Below, piece after piece: positions 7,429-17,920 of a stretch of DNA of 64,000 nt (positions are counted from its first letter, which is position 1; every line of letters starts with the position of its first letter). Origin of the DNA: [Clostridium] symbiosum (GTDB lineage: Bacteria; Bacillota; Clostridia; Lachnospirales; Lachnospiraceae); the NCBI GenBank assembly GCA_021769625.1, contig JAETSN010000004.1, forward strand, positions 1 through 64,000, given 5' to 3'. The notes below the pieces were generated by a model. The model searched no databases. It saw nothing but the letters and a program-made list of their open reading frames with translations, and was not told the DNA's origin. Made by a program: the position numbers and the translations under genes.

Positions 7429-8746
7429 TTCAGATTTTACTCAGGGAAACATCCTCAAAAAACTGGCCATCTTTATGATGCCCATACTGGGCGCGCTTGT
7501 TTTGCAGGCCGCTTACGGCGCGGTGGATCTGCTGGTGGTAGGCAGGTTCGGAACCACTTCAGGCCTTTCCGCCGTCTCCACGGGAAGCCAGGTCCTGAAC
7601 CTTGCAACCTTTGTGATCACGCAGCTTGCCATGGGCATAACCGTTCTGATCGCCAGATATCTGGGCGAAAAACATCCGGAGCGCATCGGTTCCGTGATCG
7701 GCAGTTCGACCCTGATCTTTGCCATGATCTCTGCCGTTCTGTTTGTGGCCATGGTATGCTTTCCGCATCCGATCGCCCGTCTGATGCAGGCCCCGGACGA
7801 AGCTCTGGCATATACGTCCACTTATGTGCGCATCTGCGGCGCCGGCATCCTTTTTATTGTGGCATATAATGTTCTGGCGGCAATTTTCAGAGGCCTCGGA
7901 GACAGCAGATCGCCCCTGATCTTTGTGGCGGTCGCCTGTGTCGTCAACATCATCGGCGATCTTGTACTGATCGCAGGGTTTCATATGGATGCCGCAGGAG
8001 CCGCATACGCAACGGTATTCGCACAGGCGATGAGCGTTGTCTTCGCTTTGATCATGCTTGTCAAAAAGAACCTGCCGTTTACGATCTCAAAAGACGATTT
8101 CCGTCTGAACAGCCAATGCCGCCGTATCCTGAAAACCGGCCTGCCCCTCGCTCTTCAGGAATTTCTGACCCAGATCTCATTCCTTGCCCTGTGCGCTTTT
8201 GTCAACAGGCTGGGGCTGGAAGCGTCCTCCGGATACGGCGTCGCCTGTAAACTCGTAAATTTTGCCATGCTGATACCCGGCGCATTAATGCAGTCCATGG
8301 CATCTTTTGTCTCCCAGAACGTGGGAGCCGGGAACGAATACCGGACGAAAAGAGCAATGTTCACGGGCATTGGGATCGGACTTGGGATCGGATGTTTTGT
8401 GTTTGCTTTCATATACTTTAAAGGTGATCTCCTGACAGGAATTTTTACACCGGACGCCGCTGTCGTCCAAAACGGGTACGCCTACTTGAGAGGCTTCGCA
8501 CCCGAAACGATCGTGACCGCGATATTGTTCAGTATGGTCGGCTATTTTAACGGCCATGACAAAACGCTCTGGGTCATGATACAGGGACTGGTTCAGACTT
8601 TGCTTGTACGACTTCCGTTAGCATACTATATGAGCATCCAGCCCGACGCCAGCCTGACAAAGATCGGGCTTTCCGCCCCCGCCGCCACCGTTTTTGGCAT
8701 CCTGCTGAATATAGGATTTTATGTCTGGCTGAAAAAGAAATCATAG
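7421..8746 (+). CDS. MATE family efflux transporter
   Basis: A 441-residue inner-membrane protein with the repeated 6+6 helix layout of the MATE family, which expels cationic compounds in exchange for sodium or protons. It starts MNNSDFTQGNILKKLAIFMMP and shows the family patterns VDLLVVGRFG and FRGLGDSRSP. It overlaps the regulator by 8 bases with an AAAGGAAGG site inside marR. The ligand of the regulator may be the substrate, which cannot be named. Its stop TAG is at 8744-8746, and the stop of the facing MATE gene lies inside its last codons. Confidence 0.92.
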   Translation: MNNSDFTQGNILKKLAIFMMPILGALVLQAAYGAVDLLVVGRFGTTSGLSAVSTGSQVLNLATFVITQLAMGITVLIARYLGEKHPERIGSVIGSSTLIFAMISAVLFVAMVCFPHPIARLMQAPDEALAYTSTYVRICGAGILFIVAYNVLAAIFRGLGDSRSPLIFVAVACVVNIIGDLVLIAGFHMDAAGAAYATVFAQAMSVVFALIMLVKKNLPFTISKDDFRLNSQCRRILKTGLPLALQEFLTQISFLALCAFVNRLGLEASSGYGVACKLVNFAMLIPGALMQSMASFVSQNVGAGNEYRTKRAMFTGIGIGLGIGCFVFAFIYFKGDLLTGIFTPDAAVVQNGYAYLRGFAPETIVTAILFSMVGYFNGHDKTLWVMIQGLVQTLLVRLPLAYYMSIQPDASLTKIGLSAPAATVFGILLNIGFYVWLKKKS

Positions 8747-10102
8747 GGAACGTACTGTCCCTTTCTTCTTTTCCAGCCACACATAGGCGATCACGCAGAT
8801 CACCACCGAAACCACTGAACCCGTGACCGTCGCAAGCCCCATCGGGAACAGCGTCTGTGCAAACAGCTTTGAAGCCAGATAGACCAGCGGGATCCGGGCA
8901 CATACAATGGCAATGGCATTGTGCAAAAAGGAGATCCCCGACATCCCGCAGGCACAGAAATAGCCGCTGAAACAAAAATGCACTCCCGCAAACACACAAT
9001 CCCAGACATACCCTCTCAGATACTGTCCGCCGAGCCGCACCACCTCCGGCTCGCTCCGGAATATGTCGACCACAGACCCCGCGTTAAACTGCATGAAAAG
9101 CGCCGACACCGTCCCGAAGACAACCGCCGTTATCATCGCGTATTTCAGGGTCTGTCTTGCCCGTTCCTTTTTCCCCGCGCCGATATTCTGCGCCGCCAGC
9201 GCGGACACCGAGGAGAGCAGGGAGGACGGCACTAAAAACAAAATGCCGATGATCTTTTCCACCACGCCCACCGCCGCCGCATCAAACAATCCCCTTTTGT
9301 TGGCGATCACCGTGATCAGCAGAAAGGAAATCTGGATAAAGCCGTCCTGCAGCGCCACCGGGACACCGATGGAAAGCAGTTTCCCCATCACAGCCCGTTT
9401 TGGCTTTAGATCCCCTAAAGCCAGCCTGATATGCCGCATACCGCTGTCTGTCCTGATCCGAAAAAGCGCCGCGGCAACACTGACCGCCTGCGCCAGCGTC
9501 GTACCCAGCGCCGCCCCGGCAGCGCCCATTCCAAGCCTGCCGATAAAGATATAATCCAGCACAATATTGGAGACACACGCCACCGCGATAAAATACATGG
9601 GGCTTTTGGAATCCCCCATCCCGCGGAAAACGGAGCTGATGATATTATAAGCTGTGATAAACGGAATCCCGATAAAGCAGATCGTCAGATAGGATACCGT
9701 ACTGCCCGCCGCCTCCGCCGGCGTGGACATCACCGCCACAATGGAGCGGATGCACAAAGTCAGCACCACTGCTGCCACCACCGATAAAGTAAAAAACAAT
9801 GTCACCGTATTTCCGATCGTCACAAGCACCTGTTTTTCATTCTTTGCCCCTGTCTCATGCCCGATGGACACCGTAGTCCCCATGGCAAGCCCCACGATCA
9901 TGACCGTGATCATATGCATGATCTGGCTGCCGATGGACACCGCCGTGGTGCTTTCCACCGCGTTAAACTGTCCCACGATATACAGATCCGCCATCCCGTA
10001 GAGCGTCTGCAGAAAATAGGACAGAAAATAGGGCAGGGAAAAGGCGAGCAATGTCCGAAATACATTTCCTGTTGTCAGATCTTTTGTGAGTCCTTTATTC
10101 AT
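8741..10102 (-). CDS. MATE family efflux transporter, second copy
   Basis: A 453-residue paralog of the facing transporter with the same helix plan (ADLYIVGQFNAV, FRGMGDSKSPMYF). It converges on the other gene with a 6-bp overlap of the ends, each stop codon lying within or next to the last codon of the other. The two proteins are clearly related but well diverged, so this is not a recent duplication. No regulator is adjacent. An AAGGA site is about 9 bases before the ATG. Confidence 0.9.
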   Translation of the reverse strand: MNKGLTKDLTTGNVFRTLLAFSLPYFLSYFLQTLYGMADLYIVGQFNAVESTTAVSIGSQIMHMITVMIVGLAMGTTVSIGHETGAKNEKQVLVTIGNTVTLFFTLSVVAAVVLTLCIRSIVAVMSTPAEAAGSTVSYLTICFIGIPFITAYNIISSVFRGMGDSKSPMYFIAVACVSNIVLDYIFIGRLGMGAAGAALGTTLAQAVSVAAALFRIRTDSGMRHIRLALGDLKPKRAVMGKLLSIGVPVALQDGFIQISFLLITVIANKRGLFDAAAVGVVEKIIGILFLVPSSLLSSVSALAAQNIGAGKKERARQTLKYAMITAVVFGTVSALFMQFNAGSVVDIFRSEPEVVRLGGQYLRGYVWDCVFAGVHFCFSGYFCACGMSGISFLHNAIAIVCARIPLVYLASKLFAQTLFPMGLATVTGSVVSVVICVIAYVWLEKKKGTVRSL

Positions 10103-10133
10103 CCTTTGTTATCCTTCATCTAAAAAAACTTCC

Positions 10134-11369
10134 TCATAAACATTTCCGTCTCTCCAATTTTTCAAACAACTCCGGCAACGGCGCCGTCACCACTTTTTCC
10201 GACAGATAACTAAATTCTCCTTCCATTTCGGGAAATTCCACCTTATGGGCGTGAAGCAGCTGATACTTTAATCCCATCTCCTCTCTCCTCTTCGGCTTCC
10301 AGCCATACTTGATATCTCCCAGCACAGGATGTCCGACTTCCGAAAGATGTGCTCTGATCTGATGGCTTTTTCCCGTCACCAACAGGATTTCCAGCTTTGT
10401 ACAATCCATCTCCTTCGAATAAGAAAGAGGCTTTATCACTGTTTCAATCCTGTGATACTCTTTTTGGTATTCCTTTTTTCCCCCTGCTGACCCGGAAGCT
10501 CTTTTCTGATATACCTCCGACTCTGCTGTCATTGCTTTTTCCTGATATTCCCCCGGCTCTGCCATCAATACTTTTTCCCGGTATTCCTCCTCCGAAATAA
10601 CCTTCACCCGGTTCCTTTCCGTCTCTTTTTTCAGATATCCCTTCAAAGTGATCGGATGCTCTATCTTTCCCTCTGCATAGGTAAGATAATACTTATGCAG
10701 GCTCCTGTCTCTCAAAATCTCCGATAAAAACCGGCTTCCCTGCAAAGTCTTACCGCAAAGCAAAAGCCCGCTTGTATTCCGGTCCAGCCTGTTGCACACG
10801 GACGGACAAAACCGCGAAAGTCCCTCCTCGCTGATCTCCTTCTTCTCCAGCAGATAACCGATCATCCACTCATTCAGCGAAACATCCTCCCTTTTCGCTT
10901 TCTGGGATAAAACCCCTGCCGGCTTATTTAAGATCAGAATATCCTCATCCTCATAGATCACAGGGATTTCCCCCAACTGCCGATATGCCTTCCGGTAGTC
11001 TTCGCCGGATTTTCGAAAAGAATATCTCTCCGAGCGCTCCCCGTCCGGACATTTGGAAAAAACTGCCTCCTGACAGTCTTTTTCGGATATTTTAACAGAA
11101 TCTCTTTTCCACTCATCTGTCCCGTCCTGCCCGGAAACTCCCCCGGATCTTCCTGCAAACTTCAGATAAGTCTCCTCCGAAAAAAACAGCTTCACCACAT
11201 CCTTCTCGGCAAGTATTTCCTTCCCTTCCGCTTTCTTATCATTTAATGTGATATTTTTTTTCCGAAGCATCTTATGCAGAAAACCGGAGGACGCCAAAGG
11301 CAGCAGCCTTTTCAGATATTTATCAAAGCGTCCTCCCGCCTCCGCCCTTGCCACCAAAAATTCCTGCAT
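10134..11369 (-). CDS. RluA family pseudouridine synthase with inserted repeats
   Basis: Converts uridine to pseudouridine in rRNA or tRNA. An S4-like RNA-binding segment (FDKYLKRLLPLASSGFLHKM) is at the N-terminus, the catalytic CNRLDRNTSGLLL with the active Asp is near residue 195, and LVTGKSHQIRAHL near residue 335. At 411 residues it is about 90 longer than usual. The excess sits in two charged stretches, around residues 75-120 and 262-300. The second is made of 12-residue tandem repeats of the type EYQEKAMTAESE. The catalytic core is intact, so it should be active. Confidence 0.88.
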   Translation of the reverse strand: MQEFLVARAEAGGRFDKYLKRLLPLASSGFLHKMLRKKNITLNDKKAEGKEILAEKDVVKLFFSEETYLKFAGRSGGVSGQDGTDEWKRDSVKISEKDCQEAVFSKCPDGERSERYSFRKSGEDYRKAYRQLGEIPVIYEDEDILILNKPAGVLSQKAKREDVSLNEWMIGYLLEKKEISEEGLSRFCPSVCNRLDRNTSGLLLCGKTLQGSRFLSEILRDRSLHKYYLTYAEGKIEHPITLKGYLKKETERNRVKVISEEEYREKVLMAEPGEYQEKAMTAESEVYQKRASGSAGGKKEYQKEYHRIETVIKPLSYSKEMDCTKLEILLVTGKSHQIRAHLSEVGHPVLGDIKYGWKPKRREEMGLKYQLLHAHKVEFPEMEGEFSYLSEKVVTAPLPELFEKLERRKCL

Positions 11370-11378
11370 CGCACACCC

Positions 11379-11951
11379 CTACAGAGACAGATTCTCCATC
11401 AGCTCCAGCACCCTCTCGTCATACTCCCTGTTATCCTCTATTCCCGACTCCCGCAGAGATTTCACTCTCTCCAGATACTTTCCCTGATCCCGGAAAATCT
11501 TCACCGTAATATCGTGAAAACCATTCTGCGCAAACAGCGTTTTTAAATGCTGGCCGCAGGCGCTCTCATCAAACCCATCCTGCTCTGTGATGCCAACTAT
11601 ATTTTTTCCCTTCATCACGAGATGGCTGATCTGAAAGTTTTTCGCGTAACTGGTCAGATACAGGTCATACCGCCCGCTCAGCCCCTGCGCCTTTTCGCCG
11701 ATTGCCTCTCTCAATCCGGCGGAACAGCCCTTCGCTCTCATAAACATGATCATGCTGACCGCGCTCTTGCTGGCGGGAAGGCATCCGAGCACCGCCACAA
11801 GCGTCAACAAATTTTTATTGCTCTTTGTGGCAATATAGCCCGCAACATAGAGCGCTATGGAAATCCCGAACATCAACACGGTCTTTATGATCTCCCATCT
11901 CCTCTGTCTTTCGATATATCCATAAGTTCCTTTTTTATTATTCCAGGGCAT
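11379..11951 (-). CDS. Small membrane protein of unknown function
   Basis: A 190-residue protein. Two likely membrane helices lie near the N-terminus (TVLMFGISIALYVAGYIAT and LLTLVAVLGCLPASKSAVS), followed by a soluble domain of about 120 residues with no motif I recognise. The soluble domain contains GKNIVGITEQDG and ends in a charged helix. It lies between the RluA-type synthase (9-base gap) and the YgiQ gene on the same strand, so it may be cotranscribed with them. Confidence 0.7.
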   Translation of the reverse strand: MPWNNKKGTYGYIERQRRWEIIKTVLMFGISIALYVAGYIATKSNKNLLTLVAVLGCLPASKSAVSMIMFMRAKGCSAGLREAIGEKAQGLSGRYDLYLTSYAKNFQISHLVMKGKNIVGITEQDGFDESACGQHLKTLFAQNGFHDITVKIFRDQGKYLERVKSLRESGIEDNREYDERVLELMENLSL

Positions 11952-12065
11952 GGCTTCTCCTTTTACACAAACTTCTGTACTATCTTCTTCCTTTTTTGCA
12001 GACTATCCTGTACATACCTGAAACAAGCGAAAAACAGCCTGTTAAACCGATTGTGATTCTCCATG

Positions 12066-14006
12066 TCACACTGTGGACTTCCTGGCAGTTTTCTTTCCGA
12101 CCCGGCTGAATGCTTTCCCATCTTTCACGGCAGTTTTCCTTCCTCTTTCCGGCTCCGTTCCTTTTCCGCTTCCGGCACCCTTATTCCTTTTCCTGCCGTC
12201 CCCCATCTTCCTCGGCGGAATCAGGCATTTCCCGCCAAACCCGATCAGGTCCTCCCGATGTGCCGACAACAAGGCTTCCTTCACCAGATCATAATTCTCC
12301 GGATCCCTATACTGCATCAGCGCCCGCTGCATCGCCTTTTCATGGGGATTTTTCGTCACATATACGCGCTTTCCGGTCCTCGGGTCTATTCCCGTATAAA
12401 ACATCACCGTGGAGAGCGTGGAGGGCGTCGGATAAAAATCCTGCACCTGCTCCGGTTTATGCCCGGTATCCCGCAGGTATTCCGCCAGTTCTATCGCCTC
12501 CTTCAAGGATGCCCCGGGATGGGAACTCATCAGATAAGGCACCAGAAACTGCTTCAGCCCAAGCTTTTTATTGTATTCCTCATACTTTCTGACAAATCTG
12601 TCATAAACCTGTTTTTTCGGCTTCCCCATATAATACAATACCTGATCGGAAATATGCTCCGGCGCCACCTTGCACTGGCCGCTCACATGATATTGTATCA
12701 TTTCTTTCAGGAATCTGTCACTCTTTTCTTCCAGCAGATAGTCAAACCGCACGCCGGAGCGGATGAAAACCTTTTTCACCCCCGGCAGCTTCCTCAGTTT
12801 TCGCAGCAGCAAAACATAATCCTCATGGCTGCTGTCCAGATTTTTGCAGGGTTCCGGAAACAGACACTGCCTGTTTTTACATACGCCCGCCTGTAGCTGC
12901 TTCCCGCAGGAGGGGTGCCGGAAATTGGCGGTGGGTCCGCCCACATCGTGAATATATCCCTTAAAATCAGGCTGTTTCGTCATCCACTTTGCCTCTCTCA
13001 GCAGGGATTCATGGCTCCTCACCTGCACGATCCGCCCCTGATGAAAGGTCAGGGCACAGAAATTGCAGCCGCCGAAACACCCCCTGCAGCTGATCAGCGA
13101 AAACTTCACCTCCGACATCGCGGGCACACCGCCCTGCGCCTCATGATCCGGATGCGCCGCCCGCATATAGGGCAGATCATAGATATCGTCCATCTCCTGA
13201 ATGGAAAGAGGCTCCGCCGGGGGATTCTGTACCACAAACACCCTGTTCGGATAGCTTTCTATCAGCGCTTTCCCCTGAAAGGGATCGGTATTTTCATACT
13301 GTTTCATAAAGCTTTCCGCATACAGGCTTTTTTCCGCTTTGCATGCCTCATAGGAAGGCAGCGTCACCCCCTCATAGACAGAGGAAATATCCTGTGTCCG
13401 GTATACGGTCCCGCGTATAAAAGTGATATCCCTCACCGCGATCCCCGCATCCAGCGCTTCCGCGATCTCCACAATACTCCTTTCACCCATCCCGTAACTG
13501 ATCAGATCCGCCCCCGCATCCAGCAGGATCGAGCGCTTATAGGAATCCGACCAGTAATCATAGTGCGCCAGCCGTCTCAGGGACGCCTCGATACCCCCTA
13601 ATATGATCGGCACATCCTTATAAGTACGCCGGATCAGGTTGCTGTAGACCACAGCCGCATGGTCAGGCCGCTTTCCCGCCTTCCCGCCGGGCGTATAGGC
13701 ATCCTCCCGGCGCCTCTTTTTTGAGACGTAATAATGGTTCACCATGGAATCCATGTTGCCGGAAGAAACCAGAAATCCAAGCCTCGGACGCCCTAAAACG
13801 GCAATACTCTCATCCTTTTTCCAGTCCGGCTGGGAGATGATGCCCACCGTAAAACCGTGCGCCTGCAGCACCCTGCTGATGATGGCATGCCCGAAAGAAG
13901 GATGGTCCACATAGGCATCCCCGATCACATAGACAAAGTCAAGCTGCTCAATATGCTGTTTTTTCATGTCCTCCCGGGATATCGGGAGAAATCCTTCTTC
14001 CACCAT
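12066..14006 (-). CDS. YgiQ family radical SAM protein
   Basis: A 646-residue member of the YgiQ/UPF0313 family. The radical SAM cluster motif CFGGCNFC is at about residues 310-317. The N-terminal part has the family features ([35 protein letters not shown]), and the C-terminal region has CRFPEP-like and PTPSTLST stretches. Its substrate is not known. The frame opens 6 codons earlier with GTG, but the ATG at 14006 has an AAAAGGA site at 8 bases and matches the usual start. The C-terminal 40 residues are rich in Lys, Arg and Gly and are not conserved in kind. Confidence 0.92.
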   Translation of the reverse strand: MVEEGFLPISREDMKKQHIEQLDFVYVIGDAYVDHPSFGHAIISRVLQAHGFTVGIISQPDWKKDESIAVLGRPRLGFLVSSGNMDSMVNHYYVSKKRRREDAYTPGGKAGKRPDHAAVVYSNLIRRTYKDVPIILGGIEASLRRLAHYDYWSDSYKRSILLDAGADLISYGMGERSIVEIAEALDAGIAVRDITFIRGTVYRTQDISSVYEGVTLPSYEACKAEKSLYAESFMKQYENTDPFQGKALIESYPNRVFVVQNPPAEPLSIQEMDDIYDLPYMRAAHPDHEAQGGVPAMSEVKFSLISCRGCFGGCNFCALTFHQGRIVQVRSHESLLREAKWMTKQPDFKGYIHDVGGPTANFRHPSCGKQLQAGVCKNRQCLFPEPCKNLDSSHEDYVLLLRKLRKLPGVKKVFIRSGVRFDYLLEEKSDRFLKEMIQYHVSGQCKVAPEHISDQVLYYMGKPKKQVYDRFVRKYEEYNKKLGLKQFLVPYLMSSHPGASLKEAIELAEYLRDTGHKPEQVQDFYPTPSTLSTVMFYTGIDPRTGKRVYVTKNPHEKAMQRALMQYRDPENYDLVKEALLSAHREDLIGFGGKCLIPPRKMGDGRKRNKGAGSGKGTEPERGRKTAVKDGKAFSRVGKKTARKSTV

Positions 14007-14060
14007 GATCCGTATCCTTTTCACCCTGTTGTCTTTTCACTTTTTCTCCGCGGATGTCTA

Positions 14061-15851
14061 TCAGGGAATCCTCTTCCGCTTCCCGGGCAGCTCCCATGTC
14101 CGTACCGTCTCCACCTCCGGTTCCGTTTTTCTCTCTATGGCATAGAGATCACTGCACCCGCCCGCATCATCCAGAAGGAACCCCTCGACCATATAGTCAT
14201 ACAGTCCTGTCCGATATATCACATTCATAATATTCTTCCCGTCACAGGCATCCACCCACATCATGATCTGCACCCCCGCCTCATCGCGGCAGTCGGGAAT
14301 TGCCTGCTCCGCCTCGGTCTTTCCCGGCTTATCCTCCATCTCCAACCCAAAAAAGTCCGTCGGATGGTCAATGATATGCTTTATATATTTTTCCGTCGTT
14401 CCGTCATTGTCAATATCACTGACAAAAATATTTGTTCCCTCTTCAACCCTCTGCTCCGCATCCCCCTCAGATGCGATATACTTCATTCTCTGATCGTAGA
14501 TTTCCGGTGCCTTTTCCAGTTCCTTCCGCGCCATGTCACGATAGCCGTCCCGACAAAATATGACAGAATCCGTCTGCGTCCCCGGCACCTGATCAAGCGA
14601 AACGGTCTCTGCCAGTTCACCGTCTCGATAGCCCTCCAGAATCAATCCGTTCCATATCTTTCCGGATTCCGTCTTATGATGGCACACATAATTATTCCCC
14701 TCCCAGCAGATCACATAAAACGGCTTTCTCACATACTCTTCCGTGCCGAGTCCTGTCCGTTTATACTCACCGGCTTCATTTCCCTGATACAGTATATACT
14801 CCCCGAATGGCCCTGAACCGCCAAAATCCACCTCCGCAAAAATATCCTCCACGCCGTCATTGTCCAGATCTACCCGTATCATTTTCACATACCCGCTGTC
14901 AGTGTCTTCCATGACCCGGGCAATATCGGCGCTTTTTATCGCCTCCGCCTTTTTCTCACCGCTCGAAAGCTCCCTCCCTGTCCTCAACGACTCAAGCAGT
15001 TCCTCCTCCGTCCCCTCTTCATACGCCCGCCGCAGTTCTATCACCAGATTCTCCGGTATCACCTGCTCCTCCCCGGGCGCATCATGCCGCATATAGTATA
15101 ATTCCTTTGGCGCATATCCCTGATAAAACCGTGCAAAAATTTCCCGCACCTCTGGATTTGTCTCCCAGCCTTTTACCGCAAACGTCCCTCCACCGAGACA
15201 TTCTCCGCTCTCTGCATCCGTCAGGGTGATCACGACTTCTCCCTCCTCAAACCGGCAGGAAATACTGCGGAATTCCTTTAATACAATATCATCCCACCGA
15301 TACAGTTTTTCCGTCGACTTAAGCAGCCTGTACTCCTCGTCCCTGACATCGCCGTACCCCCAGAACGTTTTAAATTCATCCAGCTTTTTCTTGATGAAAA
15401 TTCCCTCTGCTTCATCCGCAGGTATAACAGCCCTGACAAACTGTGATTTTGCCTCATCCCACAGAAAGTAGCCGCTCTCCATCTTCTCGCTGTCGTAAAC
15501 TTCTATATCCGGATAACCGTCAAAGTTGATATCGCCGCAGACGGCCGCCCCGCCTTCCAATATCTGCAGAGGCCCCGCAGCATTTCCGTTTTGCCAGACA
15601 AGACTCTTCCCATCTTCTTCCCGTTTCTCAGACAGCAGATAGATCCCGTCCTCCTCATTCAAACAATAGACGGAATACTCCGACAAAATAGCTTCCTGCG
15701 CCTGTTTATCCGCCTCTTTCCCCTGCACACCCGTGTCCCGATCCATATCAGAGACAGCATGATATCTGCCGCTAAAGGCGATCTCCGCAAACAGAACCAT
15801 CAACACTATCACACATTGTATACCAGCCGTCCTTGTAACCTTCATCCACAT
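14061..15851 (-). CDS. Membrane-anchored protein with DxDxDG loops, copy 2
   Basis: A 596-residue protein with an N-terminal hydrophobic anchor or signal (AGIQCVIVLMVLFAEIAFS) and a long extracellular part. Three short loops of the calcium-binding EF-hand/FG-GAP type are visible: DINFDGYPDIEVY, DLDNDGVEDIF and DIDNDGTTEKY. I do not recognise a named family for the rest. It is a clear paralog of the gene that ends 8 bases upstream, sharing long stretches such as FYQGYAPKELYYMRHDAPG and WELPGK. The pair looks like a tandem gene duplication with later divergence of the N-terminal linker. The start may be the ATG two codons further in. Confidence 0.75.
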   Translation of the reverse strand: MWMKVTRTAGIQCVIVLMVLFAEIAFSGRYHAVSDMDRDTGVQGKEADKQAQEAILSEYSVYCLNEEDGIYLLSEKREEDGKSLVWQNGNAAGPLQILEGGAAVCGDINFDGYPDIEVYDSEKMESGYFLWDEAKSQFVRAVIPADEAEGIFIKKKLDEFKTFWGYGDVRDEEYRLLKSTEKLYRWDDIVLKEFRSISCRFEEGEVVITLTDAESGECLGGGTFAVKGWETNPEVREIFARFYQGYAPKELYYMRHDAPGEEQVIPENLVIELRRAYEEGTEEELLESLRTGRELSSGEKKAEAIKSADIARVMEDTDSGYVKMIRVDLDNDGVEDIFAEVDFGGSGPFGEYILYQGNEAGEYKRTGLGTEEYVRKPFYVICWEGNNYVCHHKTESGKIWNGLILEGYRDGELAETVSLDQVPGTQTDSVIFCRDGYRDMARKELEKAPEIYDQRMKYIASEGDAEQRVEEGTNIFVSDIDNDGTTEKYIKHIIDHPTDFFGLEMEDKPGKTEAEQAIPDCRDEAGVQIMMWVDACDGKNIMNVIYRTGLYDYMVEGFLLDDAGGCSDLYAIERKTEPEVETVRTWELPGKRKRIP

Positions 15852-15859
15852 CCCACTTT

Positions 15860-17749
15860 CTAATTTGCGTATGAAAAAGAAAAGATTTCATATGAAGTAC
15901 CGCTGAAGTGATGCTTCCCGGGCAGTTCCCATGTCCGTACCGTCTCCACTTCCGATTCCGTCTTCCTCTCTATGGCATAGAGATCACTGCAGCCTCCCGC
16001 GTCATCCAGAAGGAACCCTTCGACCATATAACTATCCAGCCCGCCTGTTTCATACATAACATTCATAATATTTTTCCTGTCACAGGCATCCACCCACATC
16101 ATGATCTCTCTCCCTGATTCGTCGCGGCAGTCAGGAATAATCGGCTCTTTTGTGCCTATCGCTGCCCGATCCTCCATCTCCACCCAAAAATAGCCTATAC
16201 CATAATGGTCATGGAGCTGTTTTTCATATTTTTCCACTGTCCCGTCATTGTCGATATCACTGGCAAAAATATTTTCCTCCCAAATATTATTTTCCTCTCC
16301 AACCCTCTGTTCCGCATCCCCCTCAGATTCGAAAAACTTCTTTGCCCGGTCATAAATTTTCGGCGCCTTTTCCATTTCTTTCTGCGCCATGTCGCAATAG
16401 CCATCCTGACAAAATATGACCGAATCTGTCTGCTTCCCCGGCACCAAATTGAACGAAACGGTTTCCACCAGCTCACCGCCCTGATATCCCTCCAAGATCA
16501 ATCCGTTCCATACGAGCTTTCCCGCGTCAGCCCTATGATGGCACACATAATTTTTTCCTTCCCAGCGAATCACATAAAATGGTTTTCTCACATGTTCTTC
16601 CGTGCCAAGTCCTGTCCTTATATACGTACCGGCTTCATCTCCCTGATACAATACATACTCTCCGTATGCTCCTGTACCGCCAAAATCCAGCTCCGCAAAA
16701 ATGTCTTCCACGCCGTCATTGTCCAGATCTACCTGTATCATTTTCACACGCTCGTTGTCCATGTCCCGGGCAATATCGGCGCTCTCTGCTGCTGCCGCCT
16801 CTTTCTCACTGTCCGAAAGTTCCCTGCCTGTCTCCAATGATTCAAGCAGTTCTTCTGTGTCCTCCCCCCATGCCCGCAGCAGCTCTTTTACCAGGCTCTC
16901 CGGTATCACCTGCTCCTCCCCGGGCGCGTCATGCCGCATATAGTATAACTCCTTTGGCGCATATCCCTGATAAAACCGTGCATACAGTTCCCGCACCTCG
17001 AGATTTGTCTCCCAGCCTTTTACCGCAAACGTCCCTTCGCCAAAGCATTCTCCGCTCTCCGCATCCGTCAGGGTGATCACGACCTCCTCCCCCTCAAACC
17101 GGCAGGAAATACTGCGGACTTCTTTCAGAACAATATCATCCCATTGATACAGTTTCTCCGTCGACTCCAAAAGCCTGTACTCCTCGTCCCTGACATCGCC
17201 GTGTCCCCAGAATGTTTTGAATTCATCCAGTTTTTTCTCTATAGAAATACCTTTCGTTTCTTCCGCAGGTATAACCGCCCTGACAAACTGTGATTCTGCC
17301 TCATCCCACAGAAAATAACTTCTCTCCCTCTTTTCTCTGTCATAAATTTCTATATCCGGATAACCGTCAAAGTTGAGATCATCAAGAACCTCTGCCTTCC
17401 CTTTCAGCCTTTCCAACGCCTCCGCATAATCTCTGTTTTGAAGGGCAATATCTTCCTGATCCTGCATACCGGGGATACTTTTCTCCGACATATCGGAAAC
17501 GCTTTCTTCCTGTACACCGGAAGCTCTTTTTTCCTGTATGTCGGAAACGCTTTCTTCCTGCATATCGGAAACACTTTCTTCCCGTATACCGGAAACACGC
17601 GCTTCCTCCACATCCGCGTCCCGCTCCATCATACCTGAAATGGCTTGATATCTCACGGCAAAAACGATCTCCGCAAGAAGAACCGTCAGCAATATCGCAC
17701 ATTGTATACCAGCCGTCTTTGTAACCTTCATCTCAAACCTTCGTTTCAT
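15860..17749 (-). CDS. Membrane-anchored protein with DxDxDG loops, copy 1
   Basis: A 629-residue paralog of the next gene. It has the same N-terminal anchor (AGIQCAILLTVLLAEIVFA) and the same loops (DLNFDGYPDIEIY, DLDNDGVEDIF, DIDNDGTVEKY). Between anchor and first domain is a linker built of eight-residue repeats of the type SVSDMQEE, about six units, absent from the other copy. The last 20 residues differ from the paralog and end GTSYEIFSFSYAN. An ATG six codons downstream (17731) has AAGG at 6 bases and matches the start of the paralog, so it is an equal candidate. An exported role is likely; the function is unknown. Confidence 0.75.
   Translation of the reverse strand: MKRRFEMKVTKTAGIQCAILLTVLLAEIVFAVRYQAISGMMERDADVEEARVSGIREESVSDMQEESVSDIQEKRASGVQEESVSDMSEKSIPGMQDQEDIALQNRDYAEALERLKGKAEVLDDLNFDGYPDIEIYDREKRERSYFLWDEAESQFVRAVIPAEETKGISIEKKLDEFKTFWGHGDVRDEEYRLLESTEKLYQWDDIVLKEVRSISCRFEGEEVVITLTDAESGECFGEGTFAVKGWETNLEVRELYARFYQGYAPKELYYMRHDAPGEEQVIPESLVKELLRAWGEDTEELLESLETGRELSDSEKEAAAAESADIARDMDNERVKMIQVDLDNDGVEDIFAELDFGGTGAYGEYVLYQGDEAGTYIRTGLGTEEHVRKPFYVIRWEGKNYVCHHRADAGKLVWNGLILEGYQGGELVETVSFNLVPGKQTDSVIFCQDGYCDMAQKEMEKAPKIYDRAKKFFESEGDAEQRVGEENNIWEENIFASDIDNDGTVEKYEKQLHDHYGIGYFWVEMEDRAAIGTKEPIIPDCRDESGREIMMWVDACDRKNIMNVMYETGGLDSYMVEGFLLDDAGGCSDLYAIERKTESEVETVRTWELPGKHHFSGTSYEIFSFSYAN
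17470..17606 (-). repeat. 24-bp coding minisatellite
   Basis: About six imperfect 24-base units code for octapeptides such as SVSDMQEE, SVSDIQEK, RASGVQEE and SVSDMSEK. Because the period is a multiple of three, changes in copy number keep the frame and only change the length of the linker next to the membrane anchor. Confidence 0.8.
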
Positions 17750-17920
17750 CCCCGCGCCTCATTCCACAGCAAGAAAAGTTCCATCTGCCCAATATTCCTT
17801 CACACCTTTTGACATTTCAGCCCCTGCATATCTGAAATCCGCCGCTTCCGGCTCATATAACGGTACCTTTTATAATCCCGCACGGTCGTCAAATATCTGC
17901 CCGCATCCGCCGCTGCCGTG

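Noticed and set aside
12915-13601. Plus-strand frame of 228 codons opposite the YgiQ gene
   Set aside because: Antisense shadow with no domain.
17404-17640. CRISPR-like spaced repeats
   Set aside because: The units are direct tandem copies without spacers, lie in a coding frame and encode octapeptides.
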